Assembly: GCA_001767435.1 (NCBI GenBank)
Contig: MEKT01000079.1
Span: 1-51,853, forward strand
Direction of reading: 5' to 3'
DNA length: 51,853 nt
Origin: Acidobacteria bacterium RIFCSPLOWO2_02_FULL_65_29
GTDB taxonomy: Bacteria; Acidobacteriota; Vicinamibacteria; Vicinamibacterales; CAVVIG01
In this document: positions 42,605 to 48,914 of the stretch, one piece after another
How positions within the stretch are numbered: the stretch's first letter is position 1
How the letters are laid out: each line of letters opens with the position of its first letter
The notes under the pieces: model-generated
Databases searched by the model: none
Seen by the model: the letters and a program-made list of their open reading frames with translations, nothing else
Told to the model about the DNA's origin: nothing
Program-made: the position numbers and the translations under genes

Positions 42605-42658
42605 TGACGCAAAGCTGACGGTGTGCAGGCGGCTTTTCGCACACTCGACCGGTAGTCT
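42605..42658 (+). promoter_or_regulatory. TGAC direct repeats before propeller protein 2
   Basis: TGAC at 42605 and 42616 (11 bp apart), beginning 4 nt after the regulator stop. TAGTCT at 42653-42658 starts 37 nt after the second box. Suggests that the propeller gene has a regulated promoter of its own in addition to read-through from the kinase-regulator pair. Confidence 0.5.
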
Positions 42659-42700
42659 GCACGTCGCCCCGAACAATGTCGAGGGGCGAGGAGTGACCAC

Positions 42701-44884
42701 ATGAACCGACGTTCCTTCTTGAATGCCACACGGGGTTCGGGGCTCGCGTTGCAGGCGTGTAGTGCAGGACTTCAGTCCTGCCTACGGTGGGCGGGTATGA
42801 AAACTGATGTAGGCGTAGCGCGGGGCTTCAGCCCTGCCGTGCTGGTCATCACGGTAGCCCTGCTGGCGGGCCTGCAGACCACGCGCGCGCAGCAGGACAG
42901 CGCGCAAGTCGAGAAACGACTCGCGAGCGCGCAGCACAAGGCGACGGTCGACGGCGACCTGAAGGGCGCCATCGAGGAATACAAGAAGATTGTCGCCAGC
43001 GCGGGCAACAACCGAGCGGTCGCCGCGCAGGCGCTCGTGCGCATGGCCGAGTGTTACGAGAAGCTCGAGGTTGCCGAGGCGCGAAACGTGTACGAACAGA
43101 TCGCTCGCGACTACTCTGACCAGAAGGGCGCCGTCGCAATCGCGCGCGAGCGGCTGGGGCGTGCCCCTTCTGCCGGAACATATGCCGGCATGAGCAGCCG
43201 GCGAGTCCTGACGCTGCCCGCCTTTGGGGATCTCGCGACTGGCGGCGCCATTTCCTCCGACGGGCGCATTCTCACTTATTTCGATTGGGCGACGGGCGGT
43301 AGTCTGGTTGTGCACGACCTCGCGACCAGCCGAGAGCGGCGGATCTCGGACTCCAGGTACGGCGGAAGTGCGGCCATTTCACGCGATACCAAGCAGGTCG
43401 CCTACAACTGGAACTCCAACCAACTGCGGGTCGCCTCGCTCGAAGGCAGCGGCCCGCTCCACTCGAGACTCCTGGCTGCCATCGAAGACGTCTTGTGGTT
43501 CCAGATATTCGATTGGTCACCGGACGGCACCTGGATCGCCGTGCAGTTGACCAGGCCGGACAATACCAGCCAGCTGGGCTTGATCTCGGCCGGCGACGGC
43601 ACGCTGCGCGTGCTGAAGTCCTCGCAGTGGCTAGGAGCGACTCAAGTGTTTTTCTCGCCTGACGGGAAATACCTGGGCTTCGATCTCCCTGCCGGCGAGA
43701 GCAATACCAGCCAGCGTGATGTGTTTATTCTGGCTGTGGATGGAACCCGCGAAGTCCGAGCTGTGGAAGGATCCAGCGACGACACCTTGATGGGCTGGTC
43801 ACCCGATGGGAAATATCTCCTGTTCGCGACTGATCGGGCTGGCAGCGTTGGCCTATGGGCAGTCGCGATTGTGGATGGAAGACCGCACGGAACCCCCGAG
43901 CTGATCAAACCGGACATCCCTCGACGAGCTCTTGGGGTCACCTCTTCCGGCCGTCTGTACACAGGCGTCTTCCTCGGCGACCGAGACATCCGGGTGGCCT
44001 CCGTGGATTTCGAAACCGGTAAGTTGCTGAGCGGACCCGTCAAGCCTGTCCAGAGTTTCGTCGGATTCAACGATTCGCCGAGCTGGTCGCCAGACGGGAA
44101 GTACCTGGCCTACCTCTCCAGGCGCGATAATTTGGGCCGGAGCCGCGCTCTCGGGATTCAATCGATCGAAACCGGGCAGGTTCGCGAATGGCAGCCAAGG
44201 CAGCTCAACTACTTTCAAATGCCCCGCTGGGCGCCCGATGGCCGGTCCGTGATCGTTTCAGGCAGAGACCTCAAGAACCGGCCGGGCACGCATCGGGTCG
44301 ATGCACAGACCGGCGAAGCGACGCGTATCGGTGATAGGGGCGGGCGGCCACAGTTGTCTCCAGATGGCATGCGCCTGTATGGGGACAGGAACATCAACGG
44401 TCGCCGGCCCATCGTCGAATACGACCTCGCCACCGGCAACGAGAGAACGATCATCGAGCGCGACAATCTGGGACCCCCAGGTCTGTCGCCCGACGGGCGC
44501 GTGATTGCGGCGGTGGCCTCCGATGGACCCGCGAGCTCGTCAGTTCTGCTCCTCATCCCTGTGGCCGGAGGCGTGCCCAAGGAATTGCTTCGCGTCACTC
44601 CGCCACAGTGGCTGGACCGTCGGATCGTCGGCTGGACGCCGGATGGTCGGGCGGCCCTCGTCCACATGCTGGACAAAGGAGAGCAGGGAGAGCAGGGAGA
44701 CCTCCTCCTGGTTCCAACCGCAGGCGGTCAACCTCGCAAGATCGACGTGGGCATGCGCGTGTGGGGAGGTTTCGGTTTTGACGTGCATCCCGACGGGCAT
44801 CGGATCGCGTTTGTCGGCGGTGAAGACAAGACCGAACTCTGGGTCCTCGAGAATTTCCTGCCGGCGCTGAAGGCGAGCCGGTGA
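42701..44884 (+). CDS. exported TPR + PD40 beta-propeller protein 2
   Basis: 727 residues from ATG 42701 (GAGGAG about 10 nt upstream). The leader is odd: MNRRSFLNATRGSGLALQA is followed by residues encoded by two palindromic repeats, then a second hydrophobic stretch (LVITVALLAGLQTTRAQ). A start at ATG 42798 would bypass one repeat. TPR-like part at about 80-150 (GAIEEYKKIVASAGNN, ALVRMAECYEKLEVAEARNVYEQIARDY). The propeller has many SPDG units (FDWSPDGTWIAVQL, MGWSPDGKYLLFATDR, PSWSPDGKYLAYLSR, VGWTPDGRAALV) and ends WVLENFLPALKASR, nearly the same ending as protein 3. Third element of cassette 2. A short GGAGAGCA tandem near 44680 adds GEQGEQG. Confidence 0.85.
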   Translation: MNRRSFLNATRGSGLALQACSAGLQSCLRWAGMKTDVGVARGFSPAVLVITVALLAGLQTTRAQQDSAQVEKRLASAQHKATVDGDLKGAIEEYKKIVASAGNNRAVAAQALVRMAECYEKLEVAEARNVYEQIARDYSDQKGAVAIARERLGRAPSAGTYAGMSSRRVLTLPAFGDLATGGAISSDGRILTYFDWATGGSLVVHDLATSRERRISDSRYGGSAAISRDTKQVAYNWNSNQLRVASLEGSGPLHSRLLAAIEDVLWFQIFDWSPDGTWIAVQLTRPDNTSQLGLISAGDGTLRVLKSSQWLGATQVFFSPDGKYLGFDLPAGESNTSQRDVFILAVDGTREVRAVEGSSDDTLMGWSPDGKYLLFATDRAGSVGLWAVAIVDGRPHGTPELIKPDIPRRALGVTSSGRLYTGVFLGDRDIRVASVDFETGKLLSGPVKPVQSFVGFNDSPSWSPDGKYLAYLSRRDNLGRSRALGIQSIETGQVREWQPRQLNYFQMPRWAPDGRSVIVSGRDLKNRPGTHRVDAQTGEATRIGDRGGRPQLSPDGMRLYGDRNINGRRPIVEYDLATGNERTIIERDNLGPPGLSPDGRVIAAVASDGPASSSVLLLIPVAGGVPKELLRVTPPQWLDRRIVGWTPDGRAALVHMLDKGEQGEQGDLLLVPTAGGQPRKIDVGMRVWGGFGFDVHPDGHRIAFVGGEDKTELWVLENFLPALKASR
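42759..42837. repeat. two GCAGGACTTCAGTCCTGC-type palindromes in the leader of propeller protein 2
   Basis: GTAG-TGCAGGACTTCAGTCCTGC-CTAC spans 42759-42785, and a variant with GGGGC/GCCCT arms lies at 42815-42837. The change on one arm is matched on the other, so the stem is kept. Same family as 27077-27108 and 29104-29177. Confidence 0.75.
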
Positions 44885-45070
44885 TTCGACTCGGGACGTC
44901 GTGTTCCGACAGCCGACACCTCAGACGCCGAGCCGTTCATGCGAGCAGCATGCACATGGGCTGGAGCGTTCTGTTTACCCCCTCAGGCAGGAGACCGGAA
45001 TCTTGAACCTGTAAAAACTTGTGCCGACGCTGTAAGACGTTGTGGATGTCGTCTCGGTTTCGTCGTGCGG

Positions 45071-45487
45071 TCATTCGGGCAGGAGACGAAACGGCTTTCG
45101 ACCCTTGAGGCGATAGACCGGGAAGTCCGTGAGGTCGGTCGTGAACACCTGCGCGCAGTCCAACTCTTCGGCGAGCGCGACCAGCGTGGCATCCGCATAG
45201 TCCATCGGCAGGTCGGCGTACTTGTCCAGCAGTGTGCGAACGCGTCGAAGCGAGCTCGTGGTTGATGGAACCAGGATGGCTCCGCCGGACAAGAAGAAGT
45301 CGACGCAGGCCGCACGGCCGCCCCTGACACCCGACAGGAGGTACGTGGCCTCGGTGAGGACGGCCTCGGTCGAGACGACCGCGCCATTCCAGTCGGCGAA
45401 CACCCGGCGGCACGTTTCGTGTTGCGTCTGGCTGCGATCCAGGAGCGAGACCAGGGCCCCGGTATCGAGCAGCAGCTCACCGGCCAA
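45071..45487 (-). CDS. PIN-domain toxin (VapC-like), pair 2
   Basis: 138 residues beginning at a TTG (45487); an in-frame TGA lies four codons upstream inside the repeat element, so no ATG start is possible. PIN residues: D8 (LLLDTG), E46 (VLTEATYL), D99 (MDYADATLVAL) and D118 (FTTDLTDFP). A Mg-dependent ribonuclease toxin by family. Normally such a gene overlaps its antitoxin; here 99 bp with a MITE fragment separate them, and the original start was probably replaced. Faces cassette 3. Confidence 0.82.
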   Translation of the reverse strand: MAGELLLDTGALVSLLDRSQTQHETCRRVFADWNGAVVSTEAVLTEATYLLSGVRGGRAACVDFFLSGGAILVPSTTSSLRRVRTLLDKYADLPMDYADATLVALAEELDCAQVFTTDLTDFPVYRLKGRKPFRLLPE

Positions 45488-45489
45488 GC

Positions 45490-45567
45490 GATATTCTCAC
45501 TCGTCGCGCCTTGCCGGCGGGGCGCCTCGCCCGTCTCGGCGCGACGCCAGACTTTCACCACGGGCTG
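45490..45567. mobile_element. MITE fragment between antitoxin and toxin
   Basis: 78 bp aligned without gaps to 27421-27498, with 65 identical positions. Only the right part of the element is present; its left half and terminal repeat are missing. CGTCGCGCC/GGCGCGACG inverted arms remain. It lies 2 nt upstream of the toxin start. A CTAG, as at the ends of the intact element, occurs at the antitoxin stop. Confidence 0.7.
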
Positions 45568-45586
45568 TCAACGACGCGATGATGTG

Positions 45587-45808
45587 CTAGCGATGTCGCT
45601 CGGCCAGGTCGGGTCGGCCGGACGCCAACGATCCGATGAGGTGCTCGACGCGTGTGGCCGGCCTGGCTTGGGCCGGCGACTGTTCCTCGAGGAACGTCTC
45701 CAGCGCCAGGCGGACGATTTCGGACGTCCGGCGGCCAAGATGACGCGATCGTCGACGCAGCGTTCGCCCCAGGGCGGCTGGGAGACGAACAGAGATCTGA
45801 TCGTCCAT
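45587..45808 (-). CDS. ribbon-helix-helix antitoxin, pair 2
   Basis: 73 residues from ATG 45808 (GAGG 7 nt upstream). ISVRLPAALGRTLRRRSRHLGRRTSEIVRLALETFL is a ribbon-helix-helix unit; the tail (VEHLIGSLASGRPDLAERHR) should bind the toxin and may be shortened, as the stop coincides with repeat-like sequence. Partner of the PIN toxin downstream and probable autorepressor through the palindromes at 45826-45850. Confidence 0.8.
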   Translation of the reverse strand: MDDQISVRLPAALGRTLRRRSRHLGRRTSEIVRLALETFLEEQSPAQARPATRVEHLIGSLASGRPDLAERHR

Positions 45809-45825
45809 GTGGAAACCTCACGCAG

Positions 45826-45850
45826 TGCAATTGTATTGCAATGCATTGCA
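45826..45850. promoter_or_regulatory. probable operator of toxin-antitoxin pair 2
   Basis: Two overlapping perfect palindromes, TGCAAT-TGT-ATTGCA (45826-45840) and TGCAATGCATTGCA (45837-45850), lie just upstream of the antitoxin start. The AT-rich symmetric site suits an autorepressing ribbon-helix-helix protein. Confidence 0.65.
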
Positions 45851-46001
45851 GACTGTCCAACCTGAGAGCATGGCCGAGAAACGTGAGCCACGCTCCTAGT
45901 AGGCCGCCTCCGCCCGCAAGAACAGCCGGAATTCGCTGAGTCATCCCGCGCGAATCGCGCTGACTCGTGCTGGAGCAGCAAAATACGGTAAGGGCAGAGC
46001 C

Positions 46002-46044
46002 TATACTGGATCGCTCGCTAACGGACTCTTGACACAACTCTGGC
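46002..46044 (+). promoter_or_regulatory. -10-like element and TGAC/TGGC pair before kinase 3
   Basis: TATACT at 46002-46007, then TGAC at 46030 and TGGC at 46041, 11 bp apart. Here the boxes lie downstream of the -10 candidate and near the start codon, unlike the other sites, so this copy could act differently or the -10 is misassigned. Confidence 0.35.
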
Positions 46045-46080
46045 AGTCTGTCTCCACAGGAATTGCTGGAAGGTGAACGC

Positions 46081-48099
46081 ATGAGCCGCGGACGCAGGTG
46101 GAGCGGCAGTTCGCATCGGCTGGCCGCTCTGTTTCTGGCGGTCGTGCTGCCGCCCTCCGTCGCATTGGTCTGGCTTGGCGCGCAGCTGCTTCAGCAGGAT
46201 CGCTCACTGTGGGCGCAACGAGAGCTGGAGCGCCGGCAAGCGGCCGCTCAGGCGGCAGTCCGTTCGCTTGAACAGTCGCTGACCGACGCGGAGCGGTGGC
46301 TGGCTGAGGCCACGCTTCCCGAGGGCGTCGCTCGGTTGACAGTGTCAGCGCCGGGAGTCGACGCGTACCCACCGGGTCGGGTCCTTTGGCTTCCCGTGGC
46401 GCCCATCGCACAGCCGGCCGCGACGCGCGAGTTCATCGACGCGGAAGCGCTCGAGTATCAAGGGCAAGGCGCTCAGGCCCTTCGACGTTATGAGCTCCTC
46501 GCGCGATCCTCTCTCCCCGCGGTTCGCGCCGGCGCGCTCCTGCGCGTCGCCCGTGTTCATCGTCGTGAGAAACGGTGGGACGCGGCGCTGGCCGCCTATC
46601 GACAGCTCGCCGAGATCGACCAGATTTCAATTGACGGCATGCGCGCCGACCTGGTGGCTCGCCGCGCATCGTGTTTCCTGTTCGAAGAGGCGGGCCTGAA
46701 GGCGGACCTGTCCACAGAGGCCCTCGCGCTCGAAGCAGACTTTCTTGCCGGCCGCTGGCCGCTGGACCACCCTGCGTGGGAACTGATGGCGAAGCAGCTC
46801 CCCGAATGGACCGGACACGCCATCCAGCCTCCGCCTGGTTCGCTGGCGCTCGCAGCGGCCGCCGAGTGGTTGTGGAGCGAGTGGCAGAAAAGCAGCGGCG
46901 ACGCGTCGGCGTTTCCGCCTCGTCGCGTGCTCGCTGTGAACGCCGTCGAGAACATGCCGGTCACGCTCGTCTTGCGCCGTGCGCCGGGCGAGAAACTGGA
47001 CGCGCTCGCGATTCTTCCGTCGCACCTGCAGACATGGCTGAGTGGGGTCAGACCCCACTCTGACCCCACTCTGACCCCAAACCGTGGTCCGGCGCCGGAC
47101 GAGCCGCTGAGCCTACTGACTGAGTCCGGTGAGGTCGTCGTCGGACCCCGGCCAACGCCCGGTTCGGGTGGTGTCCGCCACGTTGCGTCGGAAACCGGTC
47201 TGCCGTGGACGATCGTGCTCAACCCGTCCGACCCGCCTCGCCCGATGCAGGAATTCGGCGCGCGCCGGCAGCTTCTGATGTGGGGGCTCGCCGCGATCGT
47301 ACTGCTCCTTGCCGGCGGCAGCTATCTGTTGTGGCGAGTCATCCAGCAGGAGTTGGCCGTGGCCCGGCTGCAGACGAATTTCGTGTCGGCCGTGTCGCAC
47401 GAGTTTCGCACCCCGCTCGCGTCGCTGCGGCACGTCACCGAGCTCCTCGAGGAAGATGATGAGCTGCCGCGAGAACGGCGCAAGTCGTTTTACGACGTGC
47501 TGGGCCGGAACACCGACCGGCTTCACCGGCTCGTCGAGTCGCTGCTCGACTTTGCGCGGATGGAAGAGGGACGCAAGCCCTACGATCCGCAGCCGGTCAA
47601 CGCCGCGGCGCTGGCCGAGCGGGTGGTGGCGGACTTCAAGAAGGACGATCGCGCGGAAGGCGTTGCCATCGAATTCGACGCGGCCGAGGCTGCCGCGATC
47701 GACGTGCACGCCGATTCCGCGTCGCTCGCCCACGCGCTGTGGAACCTGCTCGACAACGCGGTGAAGTATTCATCTGGCGAGCGGACCATTCGCGTGTTGG
47801 TCGAGCGCCATCCGGCAGGCGTGGCGATTTCGGTTCGCGACGCCGGTCTGGGCATCCCGCGCCGGGAGCAGAAAGAGATCTTCCGCAAGTTTGTCCGCGG
47901 GGAGACAGCCCGCCGGCTCGGGATCAAAGGCACCGGCCTCGGCCTGGCGATGGTTGCCCATATCGTCCGCGCGCACGGTGGCGCGATCGAGCTCGAGTCG
48001 GAGGAAGGGGCCGGCAGCACGTTTCGGCTCGTGTTGCCTGTCGTCGCTGAGGGTCCGGCTAAAGCCGGGCACTACGCGCCGATTTCTGGGTCTGGGTGA
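46081..48099 (+). CDS. sensor histidine kinase 3
   Basis: 672 residues from ATG 46081 (GGAAGG at 46068-46073; the in-frame TTG at 46063 is rejected). Membrane segment 1 is about residues 15-36. The sensor has TPR-like repeats (QALRRYELLARSS, RAGALLRVARVHRREKRWDAALAAYRQLAEI). Membrane segment 2 is about 399-420. H440 lies in SAVSHEFRTPLASLRHVTELL; ATPase motifs are NLLDNAVKYS, DAGLGIPRREQ and GTGLGLAM. Two repeat-derived pieces are seen: residues about 321-333 (GVRPHSDPTLTPN) from 47042-47078, and the C-terminal GPAKAGHY from 48053-48070, which displaces the usual end after FRLVLPV. Partner of regulator 3. Confidence 0.92.
   Translation: MSRGRRWSGSSHRLAALFLAVVLPPSVALVWLGAQLLQQDRSLWAQRELERRQAAAQAAVRSLEQSLTDAERWLAEATLPEGVARLTVSAPGVDAYPPGRVLWLPVAPIAQPAATREFIDAEALEYQGQGAQALRRYELLARSSLPAVRAGALLRVARVHRREKRWDAALAAYRQLAEIDQISIDGMRADLVARRASCFLFEEAGLKADLSTEALALEADFLAGRWPLDHPAWELMAKQLPEWTGHAIQPPPGSLALAAAAEWLWSEWQKSSGDASAFPPRRVLAVNAVENMPVTLVLRRAPGEKLDALAILPSHLQTWLSGVRPHSDPTLTPNRGPAPDEPLSLLTESGEVVVGPRPTPGSGGVRHVASETGLPWTIVLNPSDPPRPMQEFGARRQLLMWGLAAIVLLLAGGSYLLWRVIQQELAVARLQTNFVSAVSHEFRTPLASLRHVTELLEEDDELPRERRKSFYDVLGRNTDRLHRLVESLLDFARMEEGRKPYDPQPVNAAALAERVVADFKKDDRAEGVAIEFDAAEAAAIDVHADSASLAHALWNLLDNAVKYSSGERTIRVLVERHPAGVAISVRDAGLGIPRREQKEIFRKFVRGETARRLGIKGTGLGLAMVAHIVRAHGGAIELESEEGAGSTFRLVLPVVAEGPAKAGHYAPISGSG
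47042..47078. repeat. palindrome plus 11-nt tandem repeat in the kinase 3 sensor
   Basis: GTGGGGTC-A-GACCCCAC (47042-47058) overlaps two copies of ACTCTGACCCC (47057-47067, 47068-47078). Related GGGGTCAGAGTCAGG sequence occurs in the intergenic region near 164-180. Confidence 0.7.
48053..48070. repeat. GTCCGGCT-type palindrome encoding the kinase 3 tail
   Basis: GTCCGGCTAAAGCCGGGC, one base different from 30539-30556, same orientation and same reading frame, giving GPAKAGHY in both proteins. Confidence 0.8.
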
Positions 48100-48117
48100 A
48101 GCCATCGAGTTGAAGTT

Positions 48118-48150
48118 TCGACGTCTGTGTCCTTCGCGTCCTCTGCGGTG
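48118..48150 (+). repeat. CT-rich GTGTCCTTCGCGTCCTCTG repeat between kinase 3 and regulator 3
   Basis: Short run of CT-rich words in the 63-bp gap, matching in position and composition the runs at 32323-32352 and 41801-41907. Confidence 0.45.
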
Positions 48151-48162
48151 AACAGGAAAGTC

Positions 48163-48855
48163 ATGGCGAGAATTCTGATCGTGGAGGACGAGCCGGATCT
48201 GGCGCTCAGCCTGGAGGAGGACCTCCGCCGGCAGGGTCATCAGGCGACGGTCGCGCGCGATGGTGCGCAGGGTCTGGAGCTGGGGACATCCAGCTCGTGG
48301 GACCTCGTCCTGCTCGACGTCATGCTGCCGAAGATGGATGGGTTCGAGGTCTGCAGCGAGCTCAGGCGCGCCGGCGCGACGACCCCCGTCATCCTGCTGA
48401 CGGCGCGGACGCAGGAGGCGGAGAAAGTGCTCGGCCTCGACTCGGGCGCCGACGACTACGTGACCAAGCCGTTCAGCCTGCGCGAGCTCCGTGCCCGGAT
48501 CCGGGCGCAGCTGCGCCGTGGCTCGAGAGAGACCGAGCATGTCTTTCATTTCGGGGAGTGCGAGGTGAACTTCGACCGGGCCGAGCTGCGGCGTTCGGGG
48601 CAACCGGTCGACGTCACGCCGCAGGAGCTGCGTCTGCTGGGAGTATTTCTCCGTAACCGAGGGCGGGTCCTCAGCCGCGATCGACTGATTGAGGCGGCGT
48701 GGGGGAACGGCACTGCCATCACCGACCGCGCCGTGGACACGCATGTCTTCAACCTGCGGAAGAAAATCGAGCCGGTGCCGTCGGCGCCGAGGTTCCTGAT
48801 TGGCGTGCGCGGGCTCGGCTACCGGTTCGAAGACGAAGACTTGACCAACTCTTGA
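48163..48855 (+). CDS. OmpR-family response regulator 3
   Basis: 230 residues from ATG 48163 (AGGAAAG upstream). Receiver: E8-D9, D52 (LLDVMLPKMDGF), ILLTAR, YVTKPFSL. Winged helix: VTPQELRLLGVFL, SRDRLIEAAWG, DRAVDTHVFNLRKKIE, GLGYRFED. Partner of kinase 3. The 3' end of the gene overlaps the TGAC boxes that precede propeller protein 3: the stop codon TGA is itself part of the second box. Confidence 0.93.
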   Translation: MARILIVEDEPDLALSLEEDLRRQGHQATVARDGAQGLELGTSSSWDLVLLDVMLPKMDGFEVCSELRRAGATTPVILLTARTQEAEKVLGLDSGADDYVTKPFSLRELRARIRAQLRRGSRETEHVFHFGECEVNFDRAELRRSGQPVDVTPQELRLLGVFLRNRGRVLSRDRLIEAAWGNGTAITDRAVDTHVFNLRKKIEPVPSAPRFLIGVRGLGYRFEDEDLTNS

Positions 48856-48878
48856 CCGATGGCCACCGATCGATTGAC
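48842..48878 (+). promoter_or_regulatory. TGAC direct repeats before propeller protein 3
   Basis: TGAC at 48842, 48853 and 48875, spaced 11 and 22 bp, that is, on one helical face. No good -10 hexamer is seen 36 nt after the second box (GAAACT at 48889 is weak). Confidence 0.5.
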
Positions 48879-48914
48879 AGGCGCCCGCGAAACTTTGGTC
48901 TGGGAGGCAGACCG

